Assembly (NCBI GenBank): GCA_028641055.1
Contig: CM054062.1
Coordinates: forward strand, 238,672,528-238,736,527
Origin: Alopecurus myosuroides
Lineage: Eukaryota; Streptophyta; Magnoliopsida; Poales; Poaceae
DNA: 64,000 nt
Direction: 5' to 3'
A program made the position numbers and the translations under genes. The notes below the pieces were generated by a model. That model worked only from the letters and a program-made list of their open reading frames with translations. It ran no database searches and had not been told where the DNA came from. This document shows positions 14,916 through 28,785 of the stretch, one piece after another. The number at the start of each line of letters is the position of its first letter. Position 1 is the first letter of the stretch.

Positions 14916-15314
14916 CTAGGTTAACTTCTTTGGGCTTTGGTGGTGTTTCTGGAGTAGCTTTTTTCTCAGAGCAAGGCATCTTTTGGCCAGAGCCAAAGCG
15001 TCGATATTTCCACCTCTCGCTCTGATGTCATCTTCATCCGCTGCATGCTCATTTGCGGTTGTAAGCATAAATCCGAGATCTTTGTGCTGCTTTGAACCAA
15101 CCATGAGCGGTATGAGGCCGGGTTTTAAGCCATTGACGAAAGCATGCATTGCTTGTACGTCACTTACTCCAAAGCAGCTGTTCTTCATTGCAGTCCATCT
15201 TGAGATGAAATCCACGTATGGCTCATCTTCAAACTGGGTGCAACGGTTTACCTGGTTGATGTTGTTGGGGCGCTTGTAAGTTCCCCGAAAATGTTGAGTA
15301 AAAACTCTAGCCAT
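14916..15314 (-). pseudogene. Gypsy gag, C-terminal half
   Basis: The frame on the minus strand shows a retrotransposon gag core (FTQHFRGTYKRP, FEDEPYVDFISRW, MHAFVNGLKPGLI). Its N-terminal half is at 39294-41228, separated by the nested Copia. The break falls after the codons for SWDD, and the TSD ATATC lies inside the coding sequence. Downstream it is in a different frame from the protease segment, so a frameshift or frame change lies between 14808 and 14916. Confidence 0.85.
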
Positions 15315-15317
15315 ATC

Positions 15318-16943
15318 TGAAGGGAATATGCCCGAGAGGCAATAATAAAATGGTTATTATCTTATTCCTTGTTTATGATGAATGTTTATTTCTCATGCTA
15401 GAATTGTATTAACCGGAAATGTTGATACATGTGTGTTTAATAAACAAACAATGGTTCCTAGTAAAACCTCTCTTTTAACTAGCTCGTTCATTAATAGATG
15501 ATCAAGGTTTCATGATCATGAACATTGGATGTAGTTAATAACGGGGTCATGTCATTAGAAGAATGATGCGATGAACATACCCAAAAGTGAATATAGCAAT
15601 GCGATCAAGTCATTAAGTTTACATTGTTATATCAAACATACGAAGTAACTTATTCCTTAGACCATGAGATCATGTCAATCACTGATACCGGAAGGGTGCT
15701 TTGATGTCATCAAACGTCACACCGTAACAGGGTGACTATAAAGGTGTCGTTGGGTATTCAGAAAGTATTAGTTGAGGATCATGAATCAAGAGTGGGATTT
15801 GTCCTTCCAAAATGATGGAGAGATATACTCTGGGCCCTCTCGGTGATATCACATCAACACCGCTTGCAAGCACGTGATATGATCACAAGGATGTTATATC
15901 ATGGGAACGAGAAAAGAGTACTTGTCGGTAACGAGATTGAACAAGGTATGGTTGATACCAATGATCGAATCTCGGACAAGTAAAATATCGCGAGAAAGGG
16001 AATAGTTCACGACGTTGATGGTTCACACGATCACGAGAGTCATCGTTGAATATATAGGAGTCATCACGGATCTCCAGATCCCGCTATTGATTATTGATCG
16101 TAGAGGAGTCTCGATCATGTCTATCTTATCCTCGAACCGTAGGGTGACACACTTAAGGTTCGATGACGCGTTTGAGAGGATACGGAATATCGAAGAATAT
16201 TTTGGGCAGCACCGAAACTGTTTCGGGGAAAATTGAAATAGTTCAAGGGGTTTTTCATCGAATGATTGTTAATAGAATTAACAAATGATTCGAGGTGCTA
16301 TATTCAAAAGTTTGTTAATAGAATTAAAAAATGCTGAAATAAAGAAATAATTTTTATTTATTTATTTATTAAAGAAAAACTCTTGGATTTCTAAGTGGAG
16401 TTTTAAGGGAAAATTAGTGGGCGTGAGTGGAGTGTCCACTCACATGATGAGGGAAGAGGTGGGGGCACCCCCCCTTGGGCTGCCTCCCCCCTCTCCTATA
16501 AATAGAGGGCATGTGCTCCCTCTCTCTCACACAATTGCCCACCTCACTTTCTCTCCACCCGCTGCTCCATTCCATGGTCTCCGGCTTGGCGAAGCCGTGA
16601 CCGTGGGATTCTTGACCACCACCACGTCGTCATGTTGCTGGAGTTCCGAGGGATCCTCTACTTCCGCCTCCCCGCTGGATCGAGGGAACAGAGGTCGTCA
16701 TCAACCGTACGTGTGACTGATCACGGAGGCACCGCCGGATTGCGGTGCACATCTTCTCGCTCTCGGGATCGGTGTGAGTACGACTACGCCAACAACGAGA
16801 TTTGATCTCATAACGCTTTGTGTCTTCGAGGGTATGTTCTTCTTAGACTCTCTCTATTCCCTTTGCACTTCATCTCCTAGATTAGATCTTGGGCTTTCGG
16901 ATGTCTCTCGCGTAGGATTTTTTTCTGTGCAACGACCCCTTCA
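15318..16943 (+). repeat. 5' LTR of the Angela-like Copia
   Basis: Runs from TGAAGGG to CCCTTCA. It contains TATAAATA at 16497-16504, the likely core promoter, followed by a C/T-rich start region. Compared with the 3' LTR it lacks about 20 bp near 16470. Confidence 0.92.
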
Positions 16944-16944
16944 G

Positions 16945-16957
16945 TGGTATCAGAGCC
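16945..16957 (+). other. Primer-binding site (initiator tRNA-Met) of the Angela-like Copia
   Basis: TGGTATCAGAGCC lies one base after the LTR. It complements the 3' end of initiator methionine tRNA, the usual primer of plant Copia elements, and proves plus-strand orientation. Confidence 0.9.
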
Positions 16958-19095
16958 GGATCTATGCGTAAATGTTTTGTACGGGTAGAACACATAGGTG
17001 TATATGGGCGTTGATGATCATGTTATTGCCTCTTTGAGTATTTTATGATCTTAGGCATAGTAGGATGAAGTTGTCCCAAACTAAGTTTATGTGTACTATG
17101 TACGCGAGAATTGTCTCACTTGTGGCTAAGGGGGTGTCTGTTTCTCCTACTATAGTTAAGATCTGATCTACGAAGGGTTGTTAAAAATGTGTTTATCAAT
17201 GTTGTGGTTGATGTTCGTAGGTATGAACGGTTCTATCCTCGAAAGGCCTAAGCCACGTAAAATATGCAAAAAGAAATTAGAAGCGTCTAACTAGTTTTTG
17301 TTGGGCATGTGATGTGATATGGTCAATGTTACAAATTTTATTATGAGCTAATCTCTTTTGTAAATTTTTGATATACCGGAAGGTATCCATATGGTTGTAT
17401 TATTATTGATGGACAATCAAGATTGGGGTAACATGGTACTTGGTACCACGCCGGTGGAATGATGAAGATCATACCATAATGCACATGATGTTGATCAAGT
17501 GCAAGGAGGACCATATCATATCACGTTATCCTTACATGTGATGTCTGTGATGTTAATCCTTTTATACATCTTGTTTTGCTTAGATAGCGACGGTAACATT
17601 ATAAGATGATCCCTCTCACTTAATATCAAGATAATAATGTGTTCTTCCTTAAGTATGCACCGTTAAGAAAGTTCGTCGTTTCGAGACATCACGTGATGAT
17701 CGGGTGTGACAGACTCAACGTTCGCATACAACGGGTGTTTTCAAGCCTAGCATGTACAGACATGGCCTTGAAACACATGCAATACTACGGTTCTACTTGG
17801 CGAGCCTAGCATGTACAGACATGGCCTCAGAACACGTAACCGAAAGGTAAAGCATGAGTCATATGGATGATATGATGAACATGTCGATGTTCGCCTTTGA
17901 AGCTACATCATCTCTCGTGGTGATCGGTTTTGGTGTAGTGAATTTGGTTCATGTAATCACTAAAGACGACTAAGAGGGATGTTGTTTTTGAGTGGGAGTT
18001 CATGGTATAATTTTTTAATTAACTTGAACTTATTTATCATGAACAACCAATCAAAGTGAATTTGCACAAATTGTAGTATTCATTGGCATCCACATAACTA
18101 CCTTACACTTAGATTGTTAATTGAGATATAATTGTTATGATCTGGTAAAAATCATTTAAGATTGGTACCGTATTAGTGAAATTTAAAATTGAGTCCTATT
18201 GTATATTTTTGGTATTTCCTACCTAGCTCCATATGGTTAATGATTGATTGATCTAGAGAGCAAATAATTCCTACTTAGAATCCAGAGTCATGGTTGCTTC
18301 CGTATTACTTTATCTTCAAAAGAATGTTTTGTTGATCAAGGTGATTTTGGAACTGAAAAGAGTTGTTTTCAGAAACAATCAAGTGAAAGATATATTGATA
18401 TGTAGAAACTTATTTGTAGCAACATGACTGAGTATAATTTAGCGTGACAATGTATGCTTATATTATTTGAATATATGCAATGATTGAAGACGCTAGACGT
18501 TTGAATATTCCAAGAAATTGGGCGCTAAACATTATCCTCTAAATCAAACTTAAAGTATGACTCAATGGGTGATAGTATATGACTAACACGCCAAGGAAAA
18601 TGTGCTAGTACGACTAGCATTGTTTGATTTTGAATGATTCTTCTATAAAGGAAAGGCAATATTGAAAATAGAATTACGAAAAGATATATGGCAGAAAAAT
18701 AAGATAACTGGAAAAGTCCAGCTCATGAGTATATGCTTGATATACAAGTTATAGATGTATTAGTAGTTAACAAAGTATTTTTTGGGTATTTTGATACCAC
18801 ATTGGTTGGTATGAGTTGTCATACAAAGCAACGCAATGCAAGAAATACAAGGGCCTAAAAGGAACTAGTAATAGATGTGGAATCGATTATGACAAGAACA
18901 ATAATAAAGTGTTATTGTGTTCATTATCGTATCGAACCAAAGATTCAAGATTTATTTTAAGAACTTAATAAGTTGTTATTTTGTTCTGGTCTTTTGTGAG
19001 AACAAATGAGATTGTTCAAGCTATGACCATATTCCATAATTGATTGATATGTTAATATAAATCATGTTGGTAAAGTAAACATCTATAAGACTAAA
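16958..19095 (+). pseudogene. Decayed leader and gag/protease region of the Angela-like Copia
   Basis: The leader is recognisable from the family (for example GTATGAACGGTTCT at 17221, GGGCATGTGATGTGATATGG near 17304, CACGTGATGATCGGGTGTGA near 17690). The gag region after about 18000 has lost every long reading frame. A short direct repeat (two copies of a block starting GCCTAGCATGTACAGACATG, near 17745 and 17803) lies in the leader. The last bases, CTAAA (19091-19095), are the LARD target site. Confidence 0.7.
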
Positions 19096-22000
19096 TGTAA
19101 GGACCCCAGACCGGCAGTCTGAAACCCTACGTATGCATACATTCACGATCCCAGAAAGATCAGTCGTGAACAACATACACAGTTGGCACACAGAAATACA
19201 TCATCCATTACACGAATACATAAAGGTATTACACAAATGATCACATGATCAAGTTGAAAACAACTGCCAAAAGGGCAGGCAACTTAACAAACACAGCGGA
19301 AGACAATTAAAACACAACGTAGTTGAGCCCAAGTCACGCCTTAACCTACAGGCTGCTGACCCGGAGACGATCCTAGTTCGCAAAGCCGTCAACTCCGTAC
19401 TTCTCTTCATAGATCTCCTTCGGAGACTCCTTCTCCAAATCTGATAAGTAGATACCAGGGGCGAAACCATAATGAGTACATTTGAATGTACTCAGCAAGA
19501 CATCCATCATGTCACTTACCAACATGCAAATATGCTTATATGGTGGAATAGGTAGGCTATAAATATGGTTCACTATCAATGGTGTTCATATATGATGACA
19601 CCACAGTTGCAGTCAGGTTTATCTGTATCTTCGTTGAAGAAGATACTTCAGAAGAAAAATAATATATAGTTTTATTTCTCTTGTAGATATCACATGTACA
19701 AGAGGTTTTGTAAAGTTTTGTTAAAGAATATTTTCTCTTTGCAAAACTTCTTGGAATCAGTTTCCAGAATTCTTGCTTAGAGTAGAAAAGGTTTTCTTTG
19801 CAAAACATTTTGTTTTGTATAACATCATCTGGCTTTTCATCATCGACGATACCTCCACGGTATAAGTTTCCATTCCTTTCCGAACTTCACAAGTTCAACA
19901 CTTCCTTTCCAAAATTTCCTTTTCAAAAACTTCCTCTTTTGAAAACATTGACACAATGCTAGCTACATGGCCATTCAACCGTCCATATCCGAGGACGCGG
20001 CTATCTCGAAATAGTTTTACTCTGCAGAGGTGTACACATTTCCACCAGATCCAGAATCCGCCATGAAACACCCATGGACTGTCCTCAACCTATGAGAACA
20101 TCAGATAACTGATCTCGACTATCCACTCTGTACAAGCTAGCACATGACTATCTCTTCAATTGGGGTTTCCCTCCCTGGCAAGCCATGTCACACACCGCTC
20201 AATCAGGAGACCCAACTGCTGCATCCGGAGGGAAAATTAATCCCACACTTTAGATGTCCCGTATACTCACTCCTAGCGACATTTCGGTTCGGAGGATCCA
20301 ATCCCCTATAGCCTTTGAGATAGCTCACATACTAACCATAACAAGTTTTTAATCAAGCCCCTACCCATATTGGGGTAAAGTGGCAGTACGGTAAAGGTTG
20401 TCCAGCGAAGACTAGGTTATGTGTCATTTTTGAAAACACCACTTTCTCAAAAATGACCACTTCCACATTCCTCCGGAGAACAAGGATCCGCCTTTTCTCC
20501 GGGTTTTTCCGTAAAGCCTTTGTTTTGTAGAATCACAATTTTAGGGTGTCCACTTAGGGACTAGTATATTTGATGGTAATAAATACCATATGGTGGCTTA
20601 TGGGCTTGGTATCACCAAGTTTAACTATTGGCATGATAGTAACCTATATAACAGTATAGTAATAATATTCCACATCAAAAATAGTTTTGATAATCAAGTT
20701 TTTGGTAAAACTTCAGAGGTAATACATGCATGATAGATAATGGTAAGTATTGTATCAGCAAGCAATCAGGATGCTTGCCTGGTATCTCTTTGTGTCCCTG
20801 GTTGTTGGAGTGACTGGAACTTGAAACAGAGCTTCACGACACTTCCTTCCTCTTCGTTTTCTAACGCCGTAAAAAGAGAATAAGGGACACACATTCAGAA
20901 CCAAACAAGACAAACAAGGCTACAAGTAATACATACAGCAAGCAATCAAGAAGTACCACCCAAGTTCTCAATTTTTCCCTTAAGAAAAATTGGCATAAAA
21001 ACTATAGTTGAAAAGTCTGCTTTTTTCCTAGTGTTTATGTGTGGCCAATTCAAAGATTCTTGGTTAAGAACACCATGGACCAGTGGGGTAAAGCACATGT
21101 TACTAGACAGTAGGGTGTCACATAAAACACATTTTGATGTCTAAAAATTCCCACAACAATCTCTATGGCTAGCACACATAATTTGCTAAAATACTCAAGT
21201 GGTGAAAAAGGCTCATGACAACAAGTCAAGCCTATTTTCCACCATGAGGCAAACATACCAGTGGGTGTTCCACTAGCAAATAGGCTCACCAAGAGGTTAA
21301 TAAGCCTCTGGTCACTTTTATAAAAGTGCTCAAAACAAACAATCTAGCATCAAAAACTCCTACTCATACTAGTAGAAAATTTAGGAAAAATACTAGACTA
21401 GTTTAGGCTACACTAGTTAATTTTATGCACAAGTGTGCAAGCTAGCAGAGGCAAAATACTCCCCTAACCAGTACCATAAATGCTACTGGATTCCACAAAA
21501 CAACATAAGAAGCATAGCTAGGAAACAAGGAAAAACTATGCTTAAAATGCTACACATGTGAGGAGATTAATTCCTAGTCATCCAAGTGTTACTCATGCTC
21601 TTATGCTACTTAAGAGGAAACCTATCAGAGGTGAAAACCCTAAGATAATAATGCCACAAGGACATTCCATCCTCTGGTTTTCATACCAAAGATTCATATT
21701 TTTCCCCAGGGGAAAACAAAGACAAAAAGCATACATGAATATTCTAGTATGAAATTTAGACTTTAAGCATTTCTATTTAAATCTATTTCAAACACAAGCA
21801 CCAAGTATCTAGAGGTTCTATAACCAAAATAACAGTACCTAAATGGTACTAGTTTCATGAGAATTAATCTAGCAATAAGCCTAAAAAGCATTTAAAGATC
21901 TACTCAAAACATATATAAAAGAAACACATCTAGTGTGGGGGAAATAATATTTCCACCAAAAATGCAATGAAACCAGTGGGTGTTCCACTAGCATATCAAA

Positions 22001-25000
22001 GCATTAAGAGGTCACAATGCCTCTGGTCCACTTGCTAAAAATTTAACAAAAGACTAAACAAGCTTCTAGTGCAATAACAATACTAGCAGAAGATAACAGG
22101 GTGCTAAAATAAGCAAGGTAATGATACTCATGCTATTGTTTTCACACATGTGAAAACTTTAGGTGTCAAGTACTCATAACAACCTTATCAAAAAGCTACT
22201 GGACCTATGGATACAACCCAAAAATATGTGGTCACAAAACCACAAATGATTATGTCAAAATTCCCCACCTGAGGGAATTTTTCCATAACAAAACTCAGAG
22301 TCATGACAAAGCTAATAGTGCCTTTCTACCAATTCCAATGCAACATAGCAGAGGTGATAACAACACAAACTAAGTACCAACATGGCACTGGATCCAATCA
22401 AAAATCCAAGTGCTTGCACATAATTTCATCACTCAAAAATCCTATGCAAATATTAACTAGAGAATAATCATATGTTAATAACAAAAATCCTATTTCTTCT
22501 CCACTCAAGTCCACACAATCTAACATGATAAAATAGCTAAGTAAACCTTATAAAACAAGTTCACACAACTTATACATGCTAGAAAACAATATTGTAACAC
22601 AAAAATATAATCACAACAATTAATTAGCTAAAAATGCCAAAATGGCAGAAACATGCATTTTAAAGATCTGTCCACCAAATTTTCTAGGATGCTCTAAAAA
22701 TTAAACCCTTCTAGTTTTGGAGACTCCTAAACATGTACAAGACCATCCAATTGAGTTTGCATCAAAAATCATTTTTAATTATTTTATAAAAATCACCAAA
22801 GTGCTCTCTGGTGTTTTACCAAATTTCATGCCATTTCAAAAATACAATGAATTTGGAAACGAGGTTAATTGCTCCTGTTAGATAATTTCAAGGGCTTTCC
22901 AATGCAATTGGCCTCACTTCATTTGGGGTTGTGAAATTAAAATGGTGCTCATTTTAGTGTTTCTGGTACTTGTTGCCAAATCATTTTTCATTTCAAAAGT
23001 ATACATCCAAAAGTAGATCTACAAGTTGGAGGTGGTTTAGAATTAGTGTATGTACCACTGTGATTTTTGGTTTGGTCAAACTCATCCTTTAAGTTAACTT
23101 TTAGGCTCAAAAGTAAACATGCTCCTTTCTGTAAAGATTTAAAAAGAAAAACAGCAGGGATGGGCCAGATCCACAAACGGGCCGGCGAAAACATTTCTCA
23201 CCGCGGCATATCCCAGCCAACAGCCACTGATCCGCGGGCCAGGCTGTCCACGCGGGCAGCCACGCGGCAGAGCAGGGCCACCTGCCGGTTTGACTTCGTC
23301 CGCGCGGGGTCAAGGAGGCTGGCGTCATGAGGACGTCATCGCGAGGTCACCCGCCGGCGGGAACTGCTCCGGCGAGGCCACAACCGGCGAGTCCGTGCAC
23401 TATTTCGCGAAATAAACGCATCTACGGGTTGCACTCGTTGCGGGGAACCAAATGGGCGCTGCCCCGTTTCCAGGGAAGGCCGGAAGAGCGGCGGCGACGG
23501 CGTGCGGCGGCGGATGGACGGTGACCACGGCCGGCGGCGTTCTAGAGGGAGAGGGAGGGGGAAAAACGACGGGGGGAATCCCCTGCTCACCACAACCGTC
23601 ATGGAGCACCCGAGGAGGGAGGAGGAAGGTCGTGGGCGCGGCAATGCCTCGCCGGAGTCCGCCGGACCCGCAGCGAGGAGATGGATGGCGCGGGCTCCTC
23701 GCGTCGATTCGGACCGATTCCATCGGCACCGAGGGCAACCACGACACGGCGGAGAGGATGGCGTCCACGGCTGCCGGCGGCGAGCTCCGCAGCGGCCGAA
23801 TCGACGGCGGCCACCCACGGCTAGGGTTTCGGTTTGCATTTTTTTGTACAGAAGAGAGAGGAGCTCGAGTGGGGAGAGAGAGGGGGCAGGTAAGAGGCCA
23901 CATGGGGGGGTTTTATCTATCTAGGAGTCTTCTACTCGAAGGCAATGGAGCATGGGCTCCCATGGCGTCATCTACAGGAAGAAGAAGATGACCATGTGAC
24001 TCAGCTTACAAATTAGTCCCTGGAAAAATTACAAGTAGGTCCTTTGCTCTCTGAAAATGGTTGTTTTCCCTAGTCAAACAAAGTCATAATTTGAAATCCT
24101 TTTGCCCAAAATTCTTATTAGTTAAGATGCACAACATATGTGAAAATTGGCTCAATTAGATAAACTTCATAATTCAAAGTTGTTCAAATTTGAATTCTGA
24201 CATAAATGGACATTGAATTTATTAACCTACTTAGGAGTTTCCAAAAATGATAATTTTTGGCACACATTCCTTATTTAATGTGTTCCTTATGTGGTAGAAA
24301 ATTCAAGTCATTTAGAGTTACTTCATAGAACAAACTTGTTCAAATTTCAAAAAGGTGCTGTTAAGAAAACAGGGGTTTTTGGCAACTTAAACAATTCAAA
24401 AACTTGTGCCTTTTTGGTTTTCATCCTTATTTATGATATAGAGAATGTGGTATTTATTTCATGGCATTTGGAAAAAGTTTGTAGAACAAACTTGTTCAAA
24501 ATCCCAATTGTTGCTGTGGAGAAAAACCATGTTTTCAGGACTTTAATGGATTCAATTTTTGGTCTCCTCTTGTGTGTGTTCCTTATTTGATATAAGGAAG
24601 CAATGGTATGAATTTCAGATCATTTTATGAAAGTTTCCAATAGTAACTTGTTTGAGTTTTCTGTTTCTAGAAATATTAGAATTTCTATTTAATAAAGCAC
24701 TAGGCTTTTCTTTATCAATGCTTTGCCAAAATATTTATATGACTAGAGATAGCAAGTCAATGATCTCTAATACCTTTGTTTCTAAGCTTGCAAGGTTGGA
24801 AAAACATTTGATAATATTTTGGTGAAGCATCTAAGAATGCCTCCTTTTCTGATAATCTTTTAGGGAAATTTTATTTAGTGTTTCCTCTTTCTTAATTTAG
24901 AACTTGAAATAATATTCAACAGGTATGAAGTATGGGATTCATAAGATAGTTTTTGGAAAAACTCTTTGATCAATATTTACTTTAGAAAATATTGCCAAGG

Positions 25001-25214
25001 TCATTGGAACAATATGTTGAATATTTTTATCCCTGGAACAATATGTTGAATATTTTTAGTTCACTGCTTTGCTATCCTTTTAAGTTTGCAAGTTTATATA
25101 ATTAGTTTGTTTAGTTGCACTTAAACAACCACAAACAAACACAACCAAGGTTTATTAGTAAAGCAATTAGCAAAACAACTGTGTTAACAGGTATTCTAAA
25201 ATTGGGATGTGACA
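19096..25214 (-). repeat. 3' LTR of the LARD-like element (left copy)
   Basis: Plus strand TGTAAGGACC...GGGATGTGACA. Read in element direction it starts with an A/T-rich part (25214 to about 24000). A GC-rich block (about 23950-23150) follows a TATA-like GATAAAA, then about 4 kb of A/T-rich sequence. I infer the GC-rich block to be the transcribed R/U5 leader. Blocks such as ACCAGTGGGTGTTCCACTAG (21228 and 21972) recur within the LTR, and a 24-bp direct repeat lies near 25006 and 25035. Confidence 0.92.
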
Positions 25215-28200
25215 GGTCTTCCCCCCTTAAAAAGAATCTCGTCCCCGAGATTCACAAGCGAGGACTAAGGGAGGGCCAACAAACACAATGTTAGTGTTGG
25301 AGTGCAGGTGCTTCCCCCCTTTGACTTTTCTTGGGAGGTGGGGCACATCCCTAAATTAGCAAATTCACTATTAAAAGAAGTACACCAGTACTTGTTTTAG
25401 GTCCAAAACTTTTGTTTCTTAGTTTGAACAAAAATTAAGGTTAGTACAGAACTACCTGGAAATGTACCGTCAATTATTTCCTGAGTTCTTAGCTATATCC
25501 CACATATTACATACCACATATGGAGTGGTGTACCACTCTCATAACAAGGTATATAAGAAGCTAAAATATAGCTTGTGGGTGCAAGAGGTTAGGTTGCTAA
25601 GGTAAAACAAACAGACAGAACAATACTCATGGCAGTGGTTATCACCCACCAAAAGCAACTATCACTTATTATGTTCATGATTTTAGTTGGATATTTTAGT
25701 GTCATAAGATACTCTTAAGCACAATCATAACACCAGTATAAACTCATGCTAAGGTAAAACATTTAAACAAAATCCAATAAACAAGCAAACAACACCACAG
25801 ATGAATAGATTATTTATTCACTAGGTTATTGTTTATTTGAGGTTTTGGAATCCATCAATCATGAACAATTAGCAAACAACCAGTAGCTAAAAACCAATTA
25901 ATTCAATCATAACGATACTCTAAAACACCATCTTTACACAAGATGAAACTCCTATTTCACAGGCATAAAAACAGGACTGCACAAATAACATACTAGTATG
26001 AAAAATCTACACCAGCATGCTATAAGAGATAATCATATCCTATAACCATAGAACATGAAACTAAAAAATTCATGGAATTATAACAGAAGTAATAACTTCC
26101 TAACCATGCTATATCAACACATATACCCATAAAATAAAAATAGGGTAATACTAGAGCAAGAATCACCATTTTCTAGTGGTGAAACTAGTTTCACTCTAGA
26201 GAAGCAAACAATGCTATCATGATGTTTAAACTTAAACAAGCAAGTCATGAATATAAGTGTACCTAAATAACAGTACACAAAACTTACTCATGCTAGTAAG
26301 CACACACATCAAAACAATCCCATGATACAACTATTAAACATGCAGAAATTTTCTTCTAGCAATTTCTGTTTTCTTTAAACAATTACTAGCAAACAAGCAA
26401 GGTATAACTCACACAACCAGTAGCTATGAAATTAATGAAAAGTTATCTAAACCTTTTCAAAAATCCATACACTCAATTTAAAATTATCCACAAACAATCT
26501 ACCAATCAAGAGGAATTCATTTTATTTGCGAACAATTTAATTTTAGCACACGATAGTGAAACATTTCTTAACATGATACCCCTAAGGAATATTATGCTAA
26601 CAAAAAGATCACACCTAAACATATTAGTATGTACTAATAAGAAATAAACTTCTCACTTGCATAAGTGAAAATAAACAATTATATTTTCCATGGTGGAAAA
26701 TAGAAATCAATCACATAGTGAGACATACTATTTTTACACATGTGTATGGTTGGGGATTTTTCATCCTCAAGCCAAAATACAATGGGACCAGTGGGCTATG
26801 GCCTACTAATACCAAGTAAAAATAGGTACTAAGCCTCTGATTACTCATGAAAAACTTTGCATACAAGATAAAAATATAATGCTATTTAATCTAGTGAAGC
26901 AATACTAGTGCATATTGATAGCAATGCTTACATATGCTTTACTATTAAGAGACATGCAAGCTAACATAGGTACAAGCATCAAAATATCAGTACCTAAATG
27001 GTACTGGCCTCAAGGAAAACATAGCACAAAAATCTACTAAGAAAGTAAACACAGATCTAGCTCTCACAAAATTTCCAAATAATTAACTAGAAGGTGACAA
27101 ATGTTATTTCATTTTTATTCGAGTTTCCAATCATGCACACACTTTCTAGGGTAGATTTATTGTAAGAGATCAACATAATAACAAGTCCTAACAATTCCAT
27201 ATAAGTTAGGAAGCAAGATTGAATAAAACACAAATTTATTTCAATCAAGAGCACACAAAGAAACAACAACAGGAAAACTGCTGTTTTCCAGATCTATTAT
27301 AAACATTCCATCGTTCACTTAGTTTCTAAATCTCGAATCTCATAGTACTTACAACGTCTACTAAGATTTGGTTTCCAAAATAGATACACCCGATATCGTA
27401 TTGGCTAGCAAACGAATAGGTCATCATTTTATTTTCTCGTGACTTCTCCTTTTTAACAACTAGATCAAAAAGTGTCTTAAGTCACTTAATTCCCTGGGTT
27501 TAGAAAGAGTTGTAAGTAGTTTGCATGCTTTGGTTAGGTGTCAACCTAAGATTAGAACAAAGCATGTTAGTCTTGTTAACTTTCTATAAAATAATGTTTG
27601 TCCGACAAGATACGACTAGCGTCATCGTCGAATATTGAATTGTGCTCTTTGGATTGGCTTTTTAGGGGGTTGCGCCTCATGGCATGTGAAGAAGTCTTTT
27701 TCAACTTTCTCCAGAGGAGGGAGGTATATAACTTTTAAAAGGGGATCTAAAAAAAATGTGCAACAATTTGCCAACAGGGTAAAAAGAGTCTTTTGCAAAT
27801 AGACGAACATAGAGGTTTTGGCCAGTATTGGTTGGTTTTCTTCACGCCTTTTCTTCTTTGAGGGTTGTCATTTTTGGAGCTTTATCTGTTGGAGTGCATC
27901 ACTGGTAGCAACGCTATCAGCTCGTGTGGCTTGATGGTCCTCTAAAATTAGGCACAACGGTGCTTTTATTGATGGTGGGGAAATGGTGGTGGTTCACGAC
28001 GGGTCGCATTATGAAGCGAAAATAAGTATAAGTCTAAGCAACAAATTCTTGTTTTTGAATGCTATACAAACATTTTTGCTTGCAAAAACGTAACAAGAGG
28101 CGATTCAAAAACAAGAGCGGGGCAATCACAAATCTGCAAATTTTGAGCACCCCACAAACATATAGAAGCCTAGATGAACCAAATTCTACACCACCCAATA

Positions 28201-28768
28201 GCACAAAGTCCTACGGACACACATAAGCAAGCCAAAACACACAAGCAAGGCTCCATTGGAGCTACGTCGGGGGATGATCCAAAAATCCTAGAAGTGGCTG
28301 AAGAACTATATCTACTTCTGACCATCAAAACTGTAGAGCTAGGCAATTATTTTGGTCTTCTCGGTACATCGGCAAGTATACAAGTTTTTGTATGAAAACA
28401 AGATAAATAGAATTAAAGTTTTGATAAAACTTTATGCAACAATCGGTTTTTGAAACTCCAACTATTTTCTGGACAGAAAACTTCAAAGACGAGAGATGTT
28501 TCAAAAACAGAGCGGAGCAGTTGCAAACAAGTAAGAAATAAACTCTTAACCGAGAGAGATACTAACTCTGTAAGGCCCGCCCTTCGAACCACTGTTCAAG
28601 GACGCCCTTCATATGCATTTAGAATCTTTTGAAAAGATACAAAGGAGGGAAAATATACTAAAATTCCCGTAGATAAAAATAATGTAGATTGTAAATAGGT
28701 TTTTACTCAAAAATACTTTTCTTTCCTATCTGACGTCCATGCTAACTAAGGTCTCCTAAGGTCAGGAT
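25215..28768 (-). other. Non-coding interior of the LARD-like element
   Basis: A/T-rich sequence without conserved coding. The polypurine tract lies at about 25218-25233 (minus strand CTTTTTAAGGGGGGAAG). A block near 26785-27015 repeats wording found twice in the LTR (GGGACCAGTGGGC, then CAGTACCTAAATGGTACTGG), so LTR and interior share ancestry in part. The leader side (about 27600-28768) has no long frame on either strand. Confidence 0.75.
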
Positions 28769-28781
28769 GGCTCTGATACCA
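28769..28781 (-). other. Primer-binding site of the LARD-like element
   Basis: On the minus strand TGGTATCAGAGCC, complementary to initiator tRNA-Met, four bases after the LTR end. It fixes the right-hand LTR as the 5' LTR. Confidence 0.88.
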
Positions 28782-28785
28782 ACTC

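Noticed and set aside
23067..23991. Several overlapping 70-180-codon open frames on both strands (repeated at 32757-33681)
   Set aside because: They lie in the GC-rich block of the LARD LTR, overlap in up to four frames, and have Arg/Pro/Gly-rich composition with no domain. They are GC-content artefacts.
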